Assembly: GCA_018806985.1 (NCBI GenBank)
Contig: JADANN010000409.1
Location: forward strand, 248,001-312,000
Direction: 5' to 3'
Origin: Angiostrongylus vasorum
Lineage: Eukaryota > Nematoda > Chromadorea > Rhabditida > Metastrongylidae
Length of the DNA: 64,000 nucleotides
Position 1 is the first letter of the stretch, and the number at the start of each line of letters is the position of its first letter. The notes beneath the pieces were generated by a model that saw only the letters and a list, made by a program, of their open reading frames with translations, was not told where the DNA came from and did not search any database. The translations under genes were made by a program, and so were the position numbers. Below, one piece after another: positions 22,345 to 34,167 of this stretch.

Positions 22345-23890
22345 TCCGTAACAACTCTTGCATATAAGCTAGGTTTAGCATAACAACATTGACCAACATC
22401 GAAACGACATAAGGAGACGTTTCGTACATTACTACACCTACTACGAATCTTCCCAACATGTTTTGTGGCAAATCTGTCACCGTATTTTGTTAACTTCATA
22501 TATCAGCTAATCCAATACACCCTGTATTAACCTTAGGTTGTCATGCAGGAACAGGAGTGTACACCTAAAGCATGGGTGGAACTAAGCATGCAAAACAACG
22601 AAAAAACCAAACATGGGCACCACTTTGTAGCCTCCCTAAGACTTCATTGTGGCTTCTCGAACAGAATTCATCCGTTGAGCATAAGAATTAGTCCCTCTTT
22701 CGCGTTTTAAGCTACAAATAATTCGTAAAAATCGGAAGGGTCCATGCATGCAAACAGAATACTTCCATTAACATCTACCTTATTACCACGGAAAAATTGG
22801 ACTAAGGTCCTAATTTTATGTTAGCAAGTACTACAAAAAAGTAAATTAAGCCATCAATAAGAGAAGTTACTCACATTGGCAAAAGTGGAGGACGATGTCC
22901 ATTGCAAGCAAGTGACGAATCTGGAAATCCTTGATATAGTGTTGGAGCATCAAAGCCACCATGGTGACCTGGCATTCGTCATCCATTTGGAGAGGAGGGA
23001 ACTGGACGAAGTAGAAGAAACGATTCAGTCGTGGCACGTACCTGTAATCGATTGCTCTGAATCATTTTTGAATACATTGTACCAACATCTGAGTGGTGCA
23101 TTCGTGAATTTTCCATTCTAAAATGGAAAAGATGAGAACCAAACAATAGTTTAAACAACTGCGAGATTGGTGAATGATAAAAAACTCTATAACTGGCAGC
23201 AATGGCCCTGGAGTCCCTGAGGTCAGCCAAGCCAAAGTCTGTACCAACTCGTTACCCCACAGGGAATGGCCGTCCACGTGGATCAGAGGGAGGTTTGCCA
23301 CCACGCGACTAGTATGATACCAGGACGAAGGTCGATCCTGGTAATGGTTCACTCTTAACTGGGCTTCTGGGTGGAAACACCGGACTCCTTCTCAGCTTGG
23401 GAGGCCCTGCTGGGGATAAATCCTCCCGCTGTACATCAGATTACAAGTGAGCAAAAACTTACGGCTTTGAAAACTGACCAGCCAAGAACTGCTTCCTGTT
23501 GATCCCTTGTAGCATTCGGAACCAAAGTTTAAATCAATTAAACCATTCGACTTGATCGATCTTCACAATTAGAGTCACTGAAACTTTTCGAGAATAAGAA
23601 ATTTCTCACTACTACGACGAAATAATGGTTTCTGACATGAAAAATGTAAAATAATACAAGCATTTCAACTGTTGGAAATGGAGTTTGCTCGTCCCTCCAC
23701 ATCGACGTTCACACATCCAATCGATTTAAAAACGGTAAGAACACTGGTAACAAAATCATAAAACACCTGCCGAGCAAAACCTAACACCATGTATACAACA
23801 ATTAACGAAAACCACGTAAGAAGAGAAAACTCCACCCCTTCCAAAAGCTCCAATTCAAAAATTTCCAGCCAAATGACGTACAAAGCTATC
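22345..23890 (-). CDS. Exon-like pieces of an unidentified, partly membrane protein
   Basis: Three minus-strand areas look coding. At 23890-23665 an open frame has a hydrophobic stretch (FSLLTWFSLIVVYMVLGFA) and ends at TGA. At about 23116-23041 and 23012-22875 two segments are flanked by plausible sites (TTTTAG, GTACGT, GTGAGT). At about 22488-22342 the frame reads PQNMLGRFVVGVVMYET then a hydrophobic stretch, ending at KKFGLK before GTTGGAATC. I could not join them into one phase-proven gene or name a family. They may belong to one gene or to unrelated fragments. Confidence 0.3.
22500..22870. other. Unannotated intronic or intergenic sequence
   Basis: AT-rich, no repeat family or coding stretch recognised. 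Confidence 0.3.
23205..23438 (-). repeat. Repeat family A, 3' truncated
   Basis: Inverted partial copy from GGCCCTGGAGTCCCTGAGG to GCTGTACATC. It lacks the TCCAAGTA tail end and the CGGTTTACC head. Confidence 0.75.
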
Positions 23891-24044
23891 GTGGGCTTTT
23901 AAAAATTGGCGCCTTCGGTGTAGCGTCTCTATTTGACAATCTCGAATCAACACTGTGCCTATCGAACAATTGGCCCTTCTCCTCGACTCTAAAAGACTTT
24001 GTATGTATTTATTTGTTCAGTTATTTATTTATTTGTTTATTACA

Positions 24045-24260
24045 TGATCTGACATCGCATGTTTCACACTGTGAAGATACCAGTGGTTTTTGCATTCGAT
24101 TCATTTCCTCCCATCTGCCATCCACAAAAACCTTTGAACTCCGTCTGTGTTTGAGTTCAACTTTTTGCTTGAGGATTTTTTTCGCCCTCACCACGAGTGT
24201 CGTTGGGTCATGGATTTATACCCTTTTTGGTAACTTGTTCTATTCATTTATATCCTTGTA
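24045..24260 (-). mobile_element. SINE family C fragment
   Basis: The block TTTTTGCATTCGATTCATTT followed by CCATCTGCCATCC and a TTTGAGTTC stretch parallels the distal part of the family C copy at 58.85-59.0 kb. No tRNA-like head remains. Confidence 0.4.
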
Positions 24261-24271
24261 ATATTACTAGC

Positions 24272-24622
24272 TTCCCAACAGTTTACCGCCTCATCGTGGC
24301 TAGGAGGTATTCCTAGGTGTCGGGCTGCGATGTACAGCGGGGGTATTCATCTCGTGGCAGGGTCTCCCAAGCTGAGAAGGAGCCCAGCGTTTCCATCAGG
24401 AAGCCCAGCTAATAGTAAAACAACACAAGGATCCACCACCGTCCTGGTATCAACGTCGCATGGTGGCAAATCTTTCTCTGATCCACAAGGGCTGCGACTG
24501 CCTGTAGTGGTCACGACTTGAGACAGAGAATCACGATGGCTAAACCAGCAAAACTCCGAAGCAGTGGAGATTATTCTGGGGCCCGCACAACCAATGAGGA
24601 TGGGCCATCCAAGTATCCGCGT
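24272..24622 (+). repeat. Repeat family A
   Basis: Direct copy from CAACAGTTTACCGCCTCATC to GGGCCATCCAAGTATCCGCG, with a short deletion around the TTGGCCAGGCTGACC block. Confidence 0.85.
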
Positions 24623-24814
24623 AAATATTGCTACTAAATTACTATTACCGCGTAAATATTACTAGTAAGACTAGTTATCCATAAATCAAAACCATCAAAA
24701 AATTTCAAAAGTGCTTGGTTTCAATATTACGGGTCTAGTTCTGAATATTTTTTTACTCGAATGTATTGGATTTGCTTGTTCCCCTACCGCTTTTATACGG
24801 TGTTATCAGCACAT

Positions 24815-25108
24815 CAGGGCGCGTGTAGCGCAGTGAATGGGGGGCGCCCCCGCAATGCATCGATCGATCCCTCGCGACTCAGACCCACCAAGCCCTGCAT
24901 CACTCCGATGTCGGTAAATAGTTGCCAAACTTGTATGGGATGATAGAAGCACTGGCTCGACACAGCGGTAGGCAACCGCAAGTCATTGTAAAAGGCCAGA
25001 TTTCCACTCACTCACCTCCAAACGATGCTTAATGAACTACAATGCATAACCCATCCCTTAGGGATTGATCAATGCCGACAGCTTTATCCTTTTTGCTTTA
25101 TGAGCATA
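24815..25108 (+). mobile_element. SINE family B, diverged
   Basis: Head GGCGCGTGTAGCGCAGTGAA; B box degraded (ATCGATCGATCCCTCG); body with CGACACAGCGGTAGGCAACC. Older than most copies by eye. Confidence 0.75.
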
Positions 25109-25532
25109 TCACAAAGCCAGCATTTTTCAACTGCAGATTTTTGAAAACTGGGTGGTTTCACGTTCTAGCAAAACGGTGACTTCGAATAAGAATTTAAAAA
25201 GTTTACGTCATACTTTGTTCACTACATTCTCAAAACAACTTTTTAGAAAGTAGGAAGAAAGGAAGAGGTGCACAAAAAAAGTAATGTGAAAATTTCCTAG
25301 GACTATTGTTCGTGCTGATCGTCAAAACACAATGGCTATGGATCCAAATGGATTGCAGAAGCTTGGAATATTATTCGTGGATGTGAGGGTAAGTAAAAAA
25401 TCACCGTCCAGGTTTAGTTGTAAATGAAAGCATATCTTATTCAATGTAAGCACCATATAAAAACTACACCAGTAAAAGACCCTATTGTGTCATTCATCCG
25501 TTTGTCAATTTTTGCCTTCATACCTTTACTGT
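25109..25532. other. Unannotated
   Basis: No coding or repeat match recognised. TTTCCTAG at about 25295 followed by a short open stretch to GTAAGT at 25389 could be a decayed exon. Confidence 0.2.
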
Positions 25533-25826
25533 AGGGGCGCATATGGGACAGTGGTTGGAGGCGCCACTGCGACAAACACGTGGAATCGATCCCAGCGCCC
25601 ATGGCCCACCAAGGCTTCCATCCTTCCGGGGTCGGCAAATTGGTACCAGACTTGCCTGGGAGGATAGAAGCACTTGCTCGATACATCGGTAGGCCACCGC
25701 AAGTCATTGTGAAGGCCAGATATGCATTCAATCACCTCCAACGATACTTAATGAAGTCGAATGCATGGCGCATCCTCAGGGATTGGTCAACGCCGACAGC
25801 TTTATCCTTTTATCCTTTTACCCTTA
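25533..25826 (+). mobile_element. SINE family B
   Basis: Good copy: head GGGCGCATATGGGACAGTGG, B-box-like GGAATCGATCCCAG, tail TTTATCCTTTTATCCTTTT. Confidence 0.85.
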
Positions 25827-25944
25827 TTATATGATCATCTCATACCATTCATTGAGATCGGTTGCGATGAATAGGCGGAAAACGACTATTTTGAGTTGTC
25901 GACGTGTATTCATGTACTGATAAGCCAACACTGCTGATTAAAGA

Positions 25945-26102
25945 TATATAGGCATTACACCCACAATGATTCTGGGATATTTCGAAAGCTCTGGACCGCA
26001 GGTGTTTGTTTTCGGGATCGAACACGCTATTACCTTCTCCTGAGCTAACGCGTTCACCACCACACCATGCGGGTCTTTCGTTTCGCCTTTCTCTCTTGAC
26101 CA
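25945..26102 (-). mobile_element. SINE family D
   Basis: Inverted copy with CCACAATGATTCTGGGATAT, box B GGGATCGAACACGC and the head block GCTAACGCGTTCACCACCAC at 26042-26061. Confidence 0.7.
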
Positions 26103-27100
26103 TATGTCGAGGAGGACCTTCAAAACTATTCGACGGTTGCTCAAGAAGCACCAGCACGTATATGGGAATATAGCACAACGCTCGCACACTCGCACTGATG
26201 CCTTCAATGCACATGCCGAGAGGCCAGGCATATAACACAGATTCTTAGCAGCAAACACTGGAAACGACGCACATGTCAACATTCCGGTGGTGAGGAATCT
26301 GCAGCTACCCACAACTCCCATCCCAACCTTCAACGGTGACATATTGGACTGGGACGACTTCTGGGAGCTCTTCAACTAAAACATACACTCCCAAAATCTC
26401 CCTGAGCTCCAGGAATTCAATAATCTGCTTAGCTCTTTAAAAGGAAAACCTCTGATATTGATAAAGAAGTTCCAAATCGCTAAGCAAAACTATGCAAAGG
26501 CGGTCGTATTTCTCATCAAAAACTATGGAGCTTTGGAAGAACTCATTTGTCAATTCCTCTGTAAGCTGGAAAAAACTTTCCTCCGATCATCAGCCATGCG
26601 CGGCCAACGTACGCCACTGGAAGAAAAGAAACAGGCATAACCCAGTTGATCCAAAAAGAAGAAAATGTCCACAATCCAGTGCATGTGTCAAAAAGTATTG
26701 TCGAAGTTTCCTTTCGACACCCAATGCAAGGTGCGCAAAATGAAGGTCACTTCATCCGACAAATTATTCAACATTCACCAGTTACCAAAATATCTTGATG
26801 AGATTATCACCAATGAGGAATTGATGGCGCGGCAAACTATATCACCAATTCAGGTCGTTGCAACTAGCTTTGACAGCAAAGTCGCCGTTCAAGGAAGCTT
26901 TCCTGCATGTGTTGTAGAGGCAACCATAAGCCGCTCTACTGCGATAAGTACAGGACACCACAGGGAAGGTATCAGTACCCCAGAAATCATAAACTTTATA
27001 TGTGCATCCTCATCGCATAGTACACTGCAATGTAACGGATCGTTATGCCGTTGATGCCAGAAACGACATCATACATAGTACTGTTTCTACTCACCATCAA
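26103..27100 (+). mobile_element. Bel/Pao-like LTR retrotransposon gag remnant
   Basis: Plus-strand translation from about 26300 reads PIPTFNGDILDWDDFWELFN, then HSQNLPELQEFNNLLSSLKG, FQIAKQNYAKAVVFLIKNYG and a following helix. This order matches the gag-type domain of Bel/Pao elements (DUF1759 family) as I know it. A stop follows WELFN and later parts are frame-shifted. No protease, reverse transcriptase or LTRs were recognised. Two hydrophilic stretches to 27054 may be its decayed C-terminal part. Confidence 0.65.
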
Positions 27101-27327
27101 AAGAAATCACGGCCGTAACACCTTCAAGAAATGAAGTACCTAAAAACGGCGTGAATGGCAGCAAAAGTAGAGGAAAGGAACATAAGGTGCCTACAACTAT
27201 TTCTACAATGAATTCACTCAGTCACTAAGCACAAGCCAAACGAAATCATTTGATTTCCACAGAAGAAACAATTCAGTCAGCGGTCATACCTACGAGTGAA
27301 ATGACTGTAATGAATCCAACAACGTAC

Positions 27328-28305
27328 GGTGGTGACGACGGGTCCTCTCAGGGCGCCGATGTACCAGATTATAGTGGGGACACCTGGATGTTCTAGGCGC
27401 ACAATATAATGCAAGCCAAAGGTTATGAGACGCTGCAACGAATATTAAGGTGAGACTAGTAGAAACAACAGTATTCGAATACTACCACAACATTCATACA
27501 ACCGTAGTTACAGTAATGACTACATCACAATAGAACGGCTAGACAGCCATGAAGTAGCACGCCCACACCATTTATGGCACGGTGCGGCGGCTGAAAGAGA
27601 TAGTGCGCTGGGCGCAGACGGGTAGTGTGAATAACACTGAGGGAGCAGAGTACAGCTGACCTGGGCCGTAGCTGCGAGGTCTTACATGACCATAGCCAGA
27701 CCGGATCAGTAGATCACATGAGCAACCAGGTAAGGAGGAGGCAATCAACAAGTATGTACTAAGGCCGATGCCCGACGACACGATCAATGCTCATCGATGA
27801 ATTGCTCAATGGGGAGTGATACCAGTGATTGGCTACTGGGTACGGATCGGGCGACGTTGGGTGCAGTGACGCTATGCCCGCTCCGAGAAGTTTTGCACCG
27901 ACGGGTGTTACCATAGGTGATTGTGTGATATGTGAACTTGGATCAGCAGGGTCATAGTGCAACAACATATGCTATGCCGACCAGCGGCCTTACACGCTAC
28001 AGCGTTTATAATGGGTGGAAGGATGGTTGCGTTCCCACCAGTGGTGGATCAGGCAGAACGCCTATGGACAAGCCTTGTTCCGCTGACCGCACAACGCAGC
28101 CAATTGAGAGATCGTGAATATCGAGTGCAACTTCCAAGAGTGTAACACACGATAATGAGACGAGGCAACAATGAACTGTGATGCAATCAATCGACAAGGA
28201 CGATAAACTAAGTATGATGTTATAAGAACTCCCCAGACTACCGCGTGGGAGGGCAAGGAGGGTGTGGCATTGACCCTCGCAAGTCGGGCCACCGGCCTTC
28301 GCGCT
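27328..28305 (+). repeat. Foldback element, left inverted arm
   Basis: About 980 bp whose reverse complement recurs at 28890-30058. Outer end GGTGGTGACGACGGGTCC; inner end near GCGAAGGC read in reverse. Shared landmarks include CAGTATTCGAATACTACCAC and GGTGGATCAGGCAGAACGCC. Relative to the right arm it lacks about 165 bp after GGACACCTGGATGTTC. Confidence 0.9.
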
Positions 28306-28889
28306 TAGTGTGTAACCCTATACTATTGTTACTTGTGAGTCAGGTATTACGGCCTTACGTGAATCCCTTAATGTGCGTACATGTTGTGACACTGTTGATG
28401 TATTCTATTTGCACGTAGTACTGTTTCACTAGCCTATGGCTGAGCTACTAACCATCCTTATCCTCACTTGTTGATCATGATACCACATTGCCACCTGTGT
28501 TGTACCGATGTTCACATATCTTTAAGCTTGCATTATTATTGTTATAAACGATCTAGTTGTTCAAGTTTGAGATATTGTTCTGCGACAACTACGAAAAAGA
28601 CCCGCGTGACATCTTCCTAAGAAGGCGGGAAAAAGGATCAAACTCATCAACTTACAGAGCTTCAGACTACACGGTGCCATGTACCAGTTCCTCCTAAGTA
28701 ATGCACATACGCATGGACTTGTCGACCACGTCGTCTTTCGTGGGCGGGGAATGTAGTAACTATTCCCCAATATAATTATTATCACTTTGTTTCAATACAC
28801 ACGAGGCCAATCTCATCAAGTGTTTCAGATAAACAGCGCTTTAGCATCGCGAAATAAAGGTCGGACCAACGATGCAAGGAGGACGTTCC
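28306..28889. other. Foldback element, central spacer
   Basis: About 585 bp between the two arms. No transposase or other coding sequence is recognisable; the short ORFs at 28561-28785 match nothing known. Confidence 0.6.
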
Positions 28890-30058
28890 AGCGCGAAGGC
28901 GAGGAGCCTACGGTGTATGCGTCACGTTGGCGATCGCGGTCGACTTGCGAGGGTCATTGCATCACCCTCCTTGCCCTCCCACGCGGTAGTCTGGGCACTT
29001 CTTATAACATCATACTTAGTTTATCGTCCTTGTCGATTGATTGCATCACATTTCATTGTTGGCTCGTCTCATTATCGTGTGTTACACTCTCCGAACTTGC
29101 ACCCGATACTCACGATCTCTCAATTGGCTCTCGTTGGGCGGTCAGCGGGACGAGGTTTGCCCATAGGCGTTCTGCCTGATCCGCCACTGGTGGGAACGCA
29201 ACCATCCTTCCACCCATTATAAACGCTGTAGCGTGTAAGGCCGCTGGTCGGCATAGCATGTTGTTGCACTATGACCCTACTGACCCAAGTTCACATATCA
29301 TATAATCACCTATGGTTACACCCGCCGGTGCAAAACTTCTCGGAGCTGGCATAGCGTCATTGCACCTAACGTCGCCTGATCCGTACCCAGTAGCCAATTA
29401 CTGGTATCACTCCTTATTGAGCAATTCATTGATGAGCATTGATCGTGTCGTCGGGCATCGGCCTTAGTACATACTTGTTGATTGCCTCCTCCTTACCTGG
29501 TTGCTCATGTGATCTACTGATCCGGTCTGGCTATGGTCATGTAAGACCTCGCAGCTACGGCCCAGGTCAGCTGTACTTTGCTCTCTCAGTGTTATTCACA
29601 CTGCCCGTCTGCGCCCAGCGCACTATCTCTTTCAGCCGCCGCACCGGCCATAAATGGTGTGGGCGTGCTACTTCATGGCTGTCTAGCCGTTCTATTGTGA
29701 TGTAGTTATTACTGCAACTACGGTTGTATGAATGTTGTGGTAGTATTCGAATACTGTTGTTTCTACTAGTCTCACCTTAGTATTCGTTGCAGCGTCTCAT
29801 AACCTTTGACTTGCATTATATTGTGCGCATATTTTGTCATCGTCATTATTACGTTATTGTCGTGTTAGTAATGTTGTTATTATGTGTATGAACGGTTTGG
29901 TGACCTAGGTTTGAGGCTGGTCAATCGATAAAAACCAAGAGATCCCACGTGGGAGAACTACACACACACACGCACACACGTACACACACATGAACATCCA
30001 GGTGTCCCCACTATAATCTGGTACATCGGCCCTTTGATAGGACCCGTCGTCACCACCA
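28890..30058 (-). repeat. Foldback element, right inverted arm
   Basis: Inverted counterpart of 27328-28305, ending CCCGTCGTCACCACC at 30058. It contains an extra segment at about 29829-29995 with a CACACA microsatellite, absent from the left arm. Together the arms would fold into a hairpin of about 1 kb. No obvious target-site duplication flanks the pair. Confidence 0.9.
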
Positions 30059-30179
30059 TTATAATATATATACATGTATATATAGTGGTTGGTGAAGTAC
30101 ACCAGTTTGTAAAAAATCTTCCGTATTGAAAATTATCCCTGATTGCTTAACTTTTATTTAGTGCCAATGTTTTCTCACT

Positions 30180-31370
30180 ACCTAAGGTTATAATGGGTGG
30201 TCCGCAATGCAAGCCATATTCGAACTCCTGATGCAACACGAAGGAGAAATAAACATGTATGGCTTCAAGATAGAGCAGTTGATGGCACTCTTAAAAAGAA
30301 TGCTTGAGCTTCTCAATCTTCAGATGGTCCGGGAAATTACTACGCTCAAATAAGAGGGTTGGCAATGGGACAACGACTGGCACCAAGACTGGCCATTGCG
30401 TTTATGTCTAAGGTGGAAGCACCGGTCACCGATCTCGGGCCGCTACTCTACTGTAGATATATAGATGACTGTTTTGTCCTTTGCTCAACACAAGAGGAAA
30501 TGGACAAATGTTTCGAGTTGTTGAACGAACAGTCAGAGTATATCAAGTTCACCTGAGACAAACCGAAAGAAACCGAAAGAAAACTGGCTTCCATTCCTGA
30601 ACGTCCAAATTAGCCTATCAGAAAATGGCTACATTACGAAGTGGTACCGAAAGCCAAGTAACAAAAACACCTTGGTTCATTACCTCTCGTCTCACCCGTC
30701 TCACACGAAAAGGGCGCTTGTAAGAAACATGTTTTAAACAGCAACCAACGTGTGCACGGGAAGAGAGCAGAGAGAGAGTCCCGGGACTTGGCGCGGCAAA
30801 TAGCCATTTCTAATGGCTACGAAACTGTAGCTCGGGACGGGTGTAGAGGGAAATCCTAGGCCTCCAAACGGCAACTCTAGCGATAAAATGGTCCCGTTTA
30901 TCTACCCTTCATCTCAAATGATGTAAGTGCAACTATAAAACGCTGATTAAAACGGACGGGTCTAGAGAATTCGGTAAACGTAGTTGAAATGCCACCGAGT
31001 AATCTTAGGCGCCAGCTAGTTCGTAACCGCCTATATGACCGTCTATGTGCGACGCAAAATTGCATAGTTTGCCCTAATGGTAGAGACGGTGATTGCATGA
31101 GCTCGGGTACAGTTTATCTGATCTCCTGTAAGGCGTGCGGAGACGAATACATTGGCGAAACGGGCAGACCACTCTTTGTCCGCATAAAAGAACACCTAGC
31201 CGGCAAACGTAAACCAAATACCCCACTAGGCACGCATAGGACCCAGAGACATAACAGGAGGACTTTGAAGTACTTGTCACGATCCTCGCGCAGGAATCGA
31301 GAACACAAGCGCGCAAAACTCTCGAGGCGTTCTGGATTAATTCCAGAAATAAGAAAATGAACCGCAGGGA
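30180..31370 (+). mobile_element. Penelope-like element remnant: RT and GIY-YIG endonuclease
   Basis: The 5' part reads GLAMGQRLAPRLAIAFMSKV then YCRYIDDCFVLC, the Penelope-type RT active-site region (the YIDD-like catalytic box). After stops and frame changes, 31010-31230 reads NCIVCPNGRDGDC, then VYLISCKACGDEYIGETGR and RIKEHLAGK. This is the zinc-ligand and GIY-YIG nuclease arrangement of endonuclease-bearing Penelope elements. Multiple stops mean it cannot encode an active protein. The upstream start is lost against the foldback arm. Confidence 0.85.
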
Positions 31371-31760
31371 AGAATGTCTCATTATCACGCGTGATATTGG
31401 GCAGTATATAAGGCTGTTATTTTGATGGGAGGGGCATATTAAGCTTCCATGTGAATTCTGTGCAGTTGGTCTCCACGCGACAGGCTCAGTGGAAGCCTCA
31501 TAGAAAAGCGGTGAGTGTGCAAAGCTGTGTTCAATGTGATTGAAATCTTGGTTCAGCGTTTTCTCTGTTTGGTTATGGAGGTGTTTGGCCGAATAGGTTG
31601 CTGTCAACTTGACCTTTCCAGGCTCTGAGTAAAGCGAAATCCGCCGAAACGTCAGCTTGTTCGTGAATAAAGAATAAAAGTAACACCTCGTGTTTGCTCA
31701 ACAAGAATACGAAGAATTACTTGATCAATGCCGAGGTTAATAGAAAGTCGGACGTGGGAG
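31371..31760 (+). repeat. Penelope element 3' region with hammerhead-like core
   Basis: At 31624-31656 the core CTGAGTA, a stem, GAAA, CGTCAGC occurs, followed by an AATAAAGAATAAAA stretch and GATCAATGCCGAGGTTAATA. The same series occurs inverted at 56.54-56.76 kb and 47.10-47.24 kb, so this is a repeated terminus of the element family. Confidence 0.65.
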
Positions 31761-32825
31761 TAACTTGCTTCAGTGGCGATGCTTGCCAGATCATTGCTGT
31801 TGACGGGTGATTGATGATAGCACTGTCCGGGTGGTGAAGTGACTGAGAGAAAGGCAAAGCGAGGGGCTTCGATGGTGCAGTGTGTAACACGGTAGAAGTG
31901 GCAAAATATGTGATTGTTACAGTGATTTATCGCAAAGGTGTGGAGATTTGTGGGAGCATAGTTCTGCAGGGAGATGTAGCTATTCATGAGCGGTATCAAA
32001 ATGAGACAACAGTGATCGTTGGGACCCATTCAATTCGTTTTTAGTACGAACAGTTCTATTGTAGAATTGAATCTAAGTAAATATTTTGCTGTGTCAACAG
32101 GTTTTCACGAAGTTCTTGGGAAAAACTTTCTCTTGTCGCTTGAATAATAATTAGAATAGTTCGAATCAAGTATCCAGAGCAGTTGTTTTTTGTAAGATAT
32201 CACTCCTAATTCCTCCTGGACACGAAAACTTTTAGTACTTCACTGTACTTCTATAGTATGAGAAATACCAAACCAGATTCTATTTAAGCTTCATAATCCT
32301 CCCAAATGCTAACAGTAATGTCTTTCTCTATGTGATAAATCACTTGTTTTTCTAGTTATCACAAATTGAGTTGATTATTCATGATGAGGTCCAACGAAAA
32401 TTGCTACCTAAAGTACATCTCTTATACTGACGTAGCAGAGAGCACATATTACCTTACACGTAGACAATCCGAATCTATACGGCGCTATATCATGGCATTT
32501 CAAGGGTGTTCCATAAATCTAAAATTCATAATTGTTCCAGATTTACTCGGTTTAATTCACCCTATCCATGGTTTCCTAAACACATATATGAAGAGCATTG
32601 TGTAGGAAATCCCAAAATTTCCTTCATTTGCGCTCACCTGCACAGCGAGCAGTGGTGTTCAGCATTCGCAGCATTCATCTTTGCTATGGGTGTTGGGAAA
32701 GTGCTGAACAAAATTAACGTGATCTTTACTAGGAATCCACCTTACTCCTTCTTTTTCTTGATCGCATCGAATCGAATCTGATCTAAGACCCACATCGGAT
32801 GAAGAAAAAAACTGTGTACAATCAA
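31761..32825. other. Unannotated
   Basis: No gene or repeat family recognised. Open frames at 32381-32605 and 32506-32781 have no recognisable motif. Hammerhead-core-like sequence begins near 32840. Confidence 0.3.
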
Positions 32826-32835
32826 CTCAGATCCA

Positions 32836-32880
32836 TCCGGCTCTGTAGAAGAAGACGTCGAAACATTAGCCGAATAATGA
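32836..32880 (+). repeat. Penelope-type terminus, hammerhead-like core
   Basis: Reads CTCTGTAGAAGAAGACGTC, then GAAACATTAGCCGAATAATG. The CUGANGA box is disrupted (CTGTAGA) but the stem, GAAA and TTAGCC parts match other copies. Confidence 0.45.
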
Positions 32881-33069
32881 TTTTTTACCAACCTCCTGTT
32901 AGTCTATTCATGGAGGAATTTGTAAAAATTAGTCATGCCCACCTTAAAGGAAAGCTGGTTTTTCAGACATGGAGGAAGATATGTCATTTCGCCGGTTCCT
33001 TGTTTTGACAACTGACTTGCTATTTCTTACGTGAAAATGCCAGCAACTTTCCAAAAAACCATCAGCTAG

Positions 33070-33480
33070 CGCTCGTTCAAACATCGGCTTCGCTCTTCAC
33101 ACGTTACATGTCAGAATACACGGTTCCTATTCAATGGAGCATCAACACTGTCGTGTTGTTCAAAAAAAGAAGAGTTCATGATATTAATAAATATAACCCA
33201 ATAGGATAGCTGTCTACTGTCTTAAAGGGTTTACACAACAAAATACACGACCAAATTCAATTCTATAATAGAATTGTTGGCACCCGAAGCGAAGTGAATA
33301 CTTCTCAAGGATCACTGTGGTCTCATCGGTTACTGCCTCATGAATAGTAATATATCTCTCTGCAGAACTGTGCTCTCACACACTCCCAAGTTTGTCCGAT
33401 AAATCACAGCAGCAAGCACATATTAATCCACGGCTACCACACGTACCTCTGCCGATTGATTGTATCCCACCTGCATCCCA
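33070..33480 (+). mobile_element. RTE-type LINE RT fragment
   Basis: Translation gives FTRYMSEYTVPIQWSINTVV, then LFKKRRVHDINKYNPIG, corresponding to the RTE block normally reading like WK...VLI.KKGD...NYRPI. It is followed by a decayed stretch with stops. It is the front part of the RT domain and lacks the active site. Confidence 0.65.
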
Positions 33481-34167
33481 CTCTTTCGAGGGGATTGCAA
33501 AAATTGGCAAACACTCATAATTGCTCCAGTGCACGGAAATCTTTAGTAAAAGGCGAAAGATTTTCTCGGTTAAATGCACTGGAGCCAGAGATACAACAAC
33601 CATCCACATGGACAGCACCATTGCGTGAAATGCGTATATAGCACAGGTTTGAGCTAGCAGTATAGAGTGCAGTTATGCTCAGCATTGAACCTTTGCTAAA
33701 GTGGCCGTAGAAGTGCCAAGCAAAATACAATCATTTTCTCCCCGCTACTGAAATTCACTATTTTTTTGAACGGAGAATTCGGTAGAAAATAAGTGGTCGT
33801 TCGACGCACTTCTTGGTAGTTACATTTTATTGTTTTGTTTCTCTGTTCTTCGGATAGTGGGTCCTAGTGGAAAATCGTAGAATGCCCTATCATTCAAAAC
33901 TAAAGGTATCGCTGAGTTTGTAATGCAAATTCTCCAACCACACGTCATGAAGACTCCTCTCAACAAATGGTCCGCGGAAGAGACGATGGAACCCTCCTCA
34001 TTTAAGCGCTTTCATGTGCCATATTGGCGGCGTTAATTTGGAAATTTGGAAGATTCCACAAAAGATGCGATCGAAACTTTGAGTACCACCCCGTACTTTT
34101 CCGTGTGGTCGTTTCTTTTGCGTCCGCTGTGAGTTCACAGAGCGACGGCTTGTTGTTTCGTTTTAGT
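33481..34167. other. Unannotated
   Basis: No coding match. The block around 33830-34060 (AAATCGTAGAATGCCC, CCGCGGAAGAGACGATGGAA) looks like repetitive non-coding DNA but has no second copy in this window. Confidence 0.25.

Noticed and set aside
28787..29222. Open frames of 116-130 codons in the foldback right arm
   Set aside because: The reverse arm does not keep the same frames intact and no motif is present, so they are probably not genes.
27328..30058. CRISPR array or bacterial island
   Set aside because: Repeats here are long inverted arms, not short spaced direct repeats, and the window is clearly eukaryotic.
31074..31607. 177-codon minus-strand open frame, the longest single open frame here
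   Set aside because: It lies antisense to the recognisable GIY-YIG part of the Penelope remnant, has no motif of its own, and its frame is explained as a shadow.
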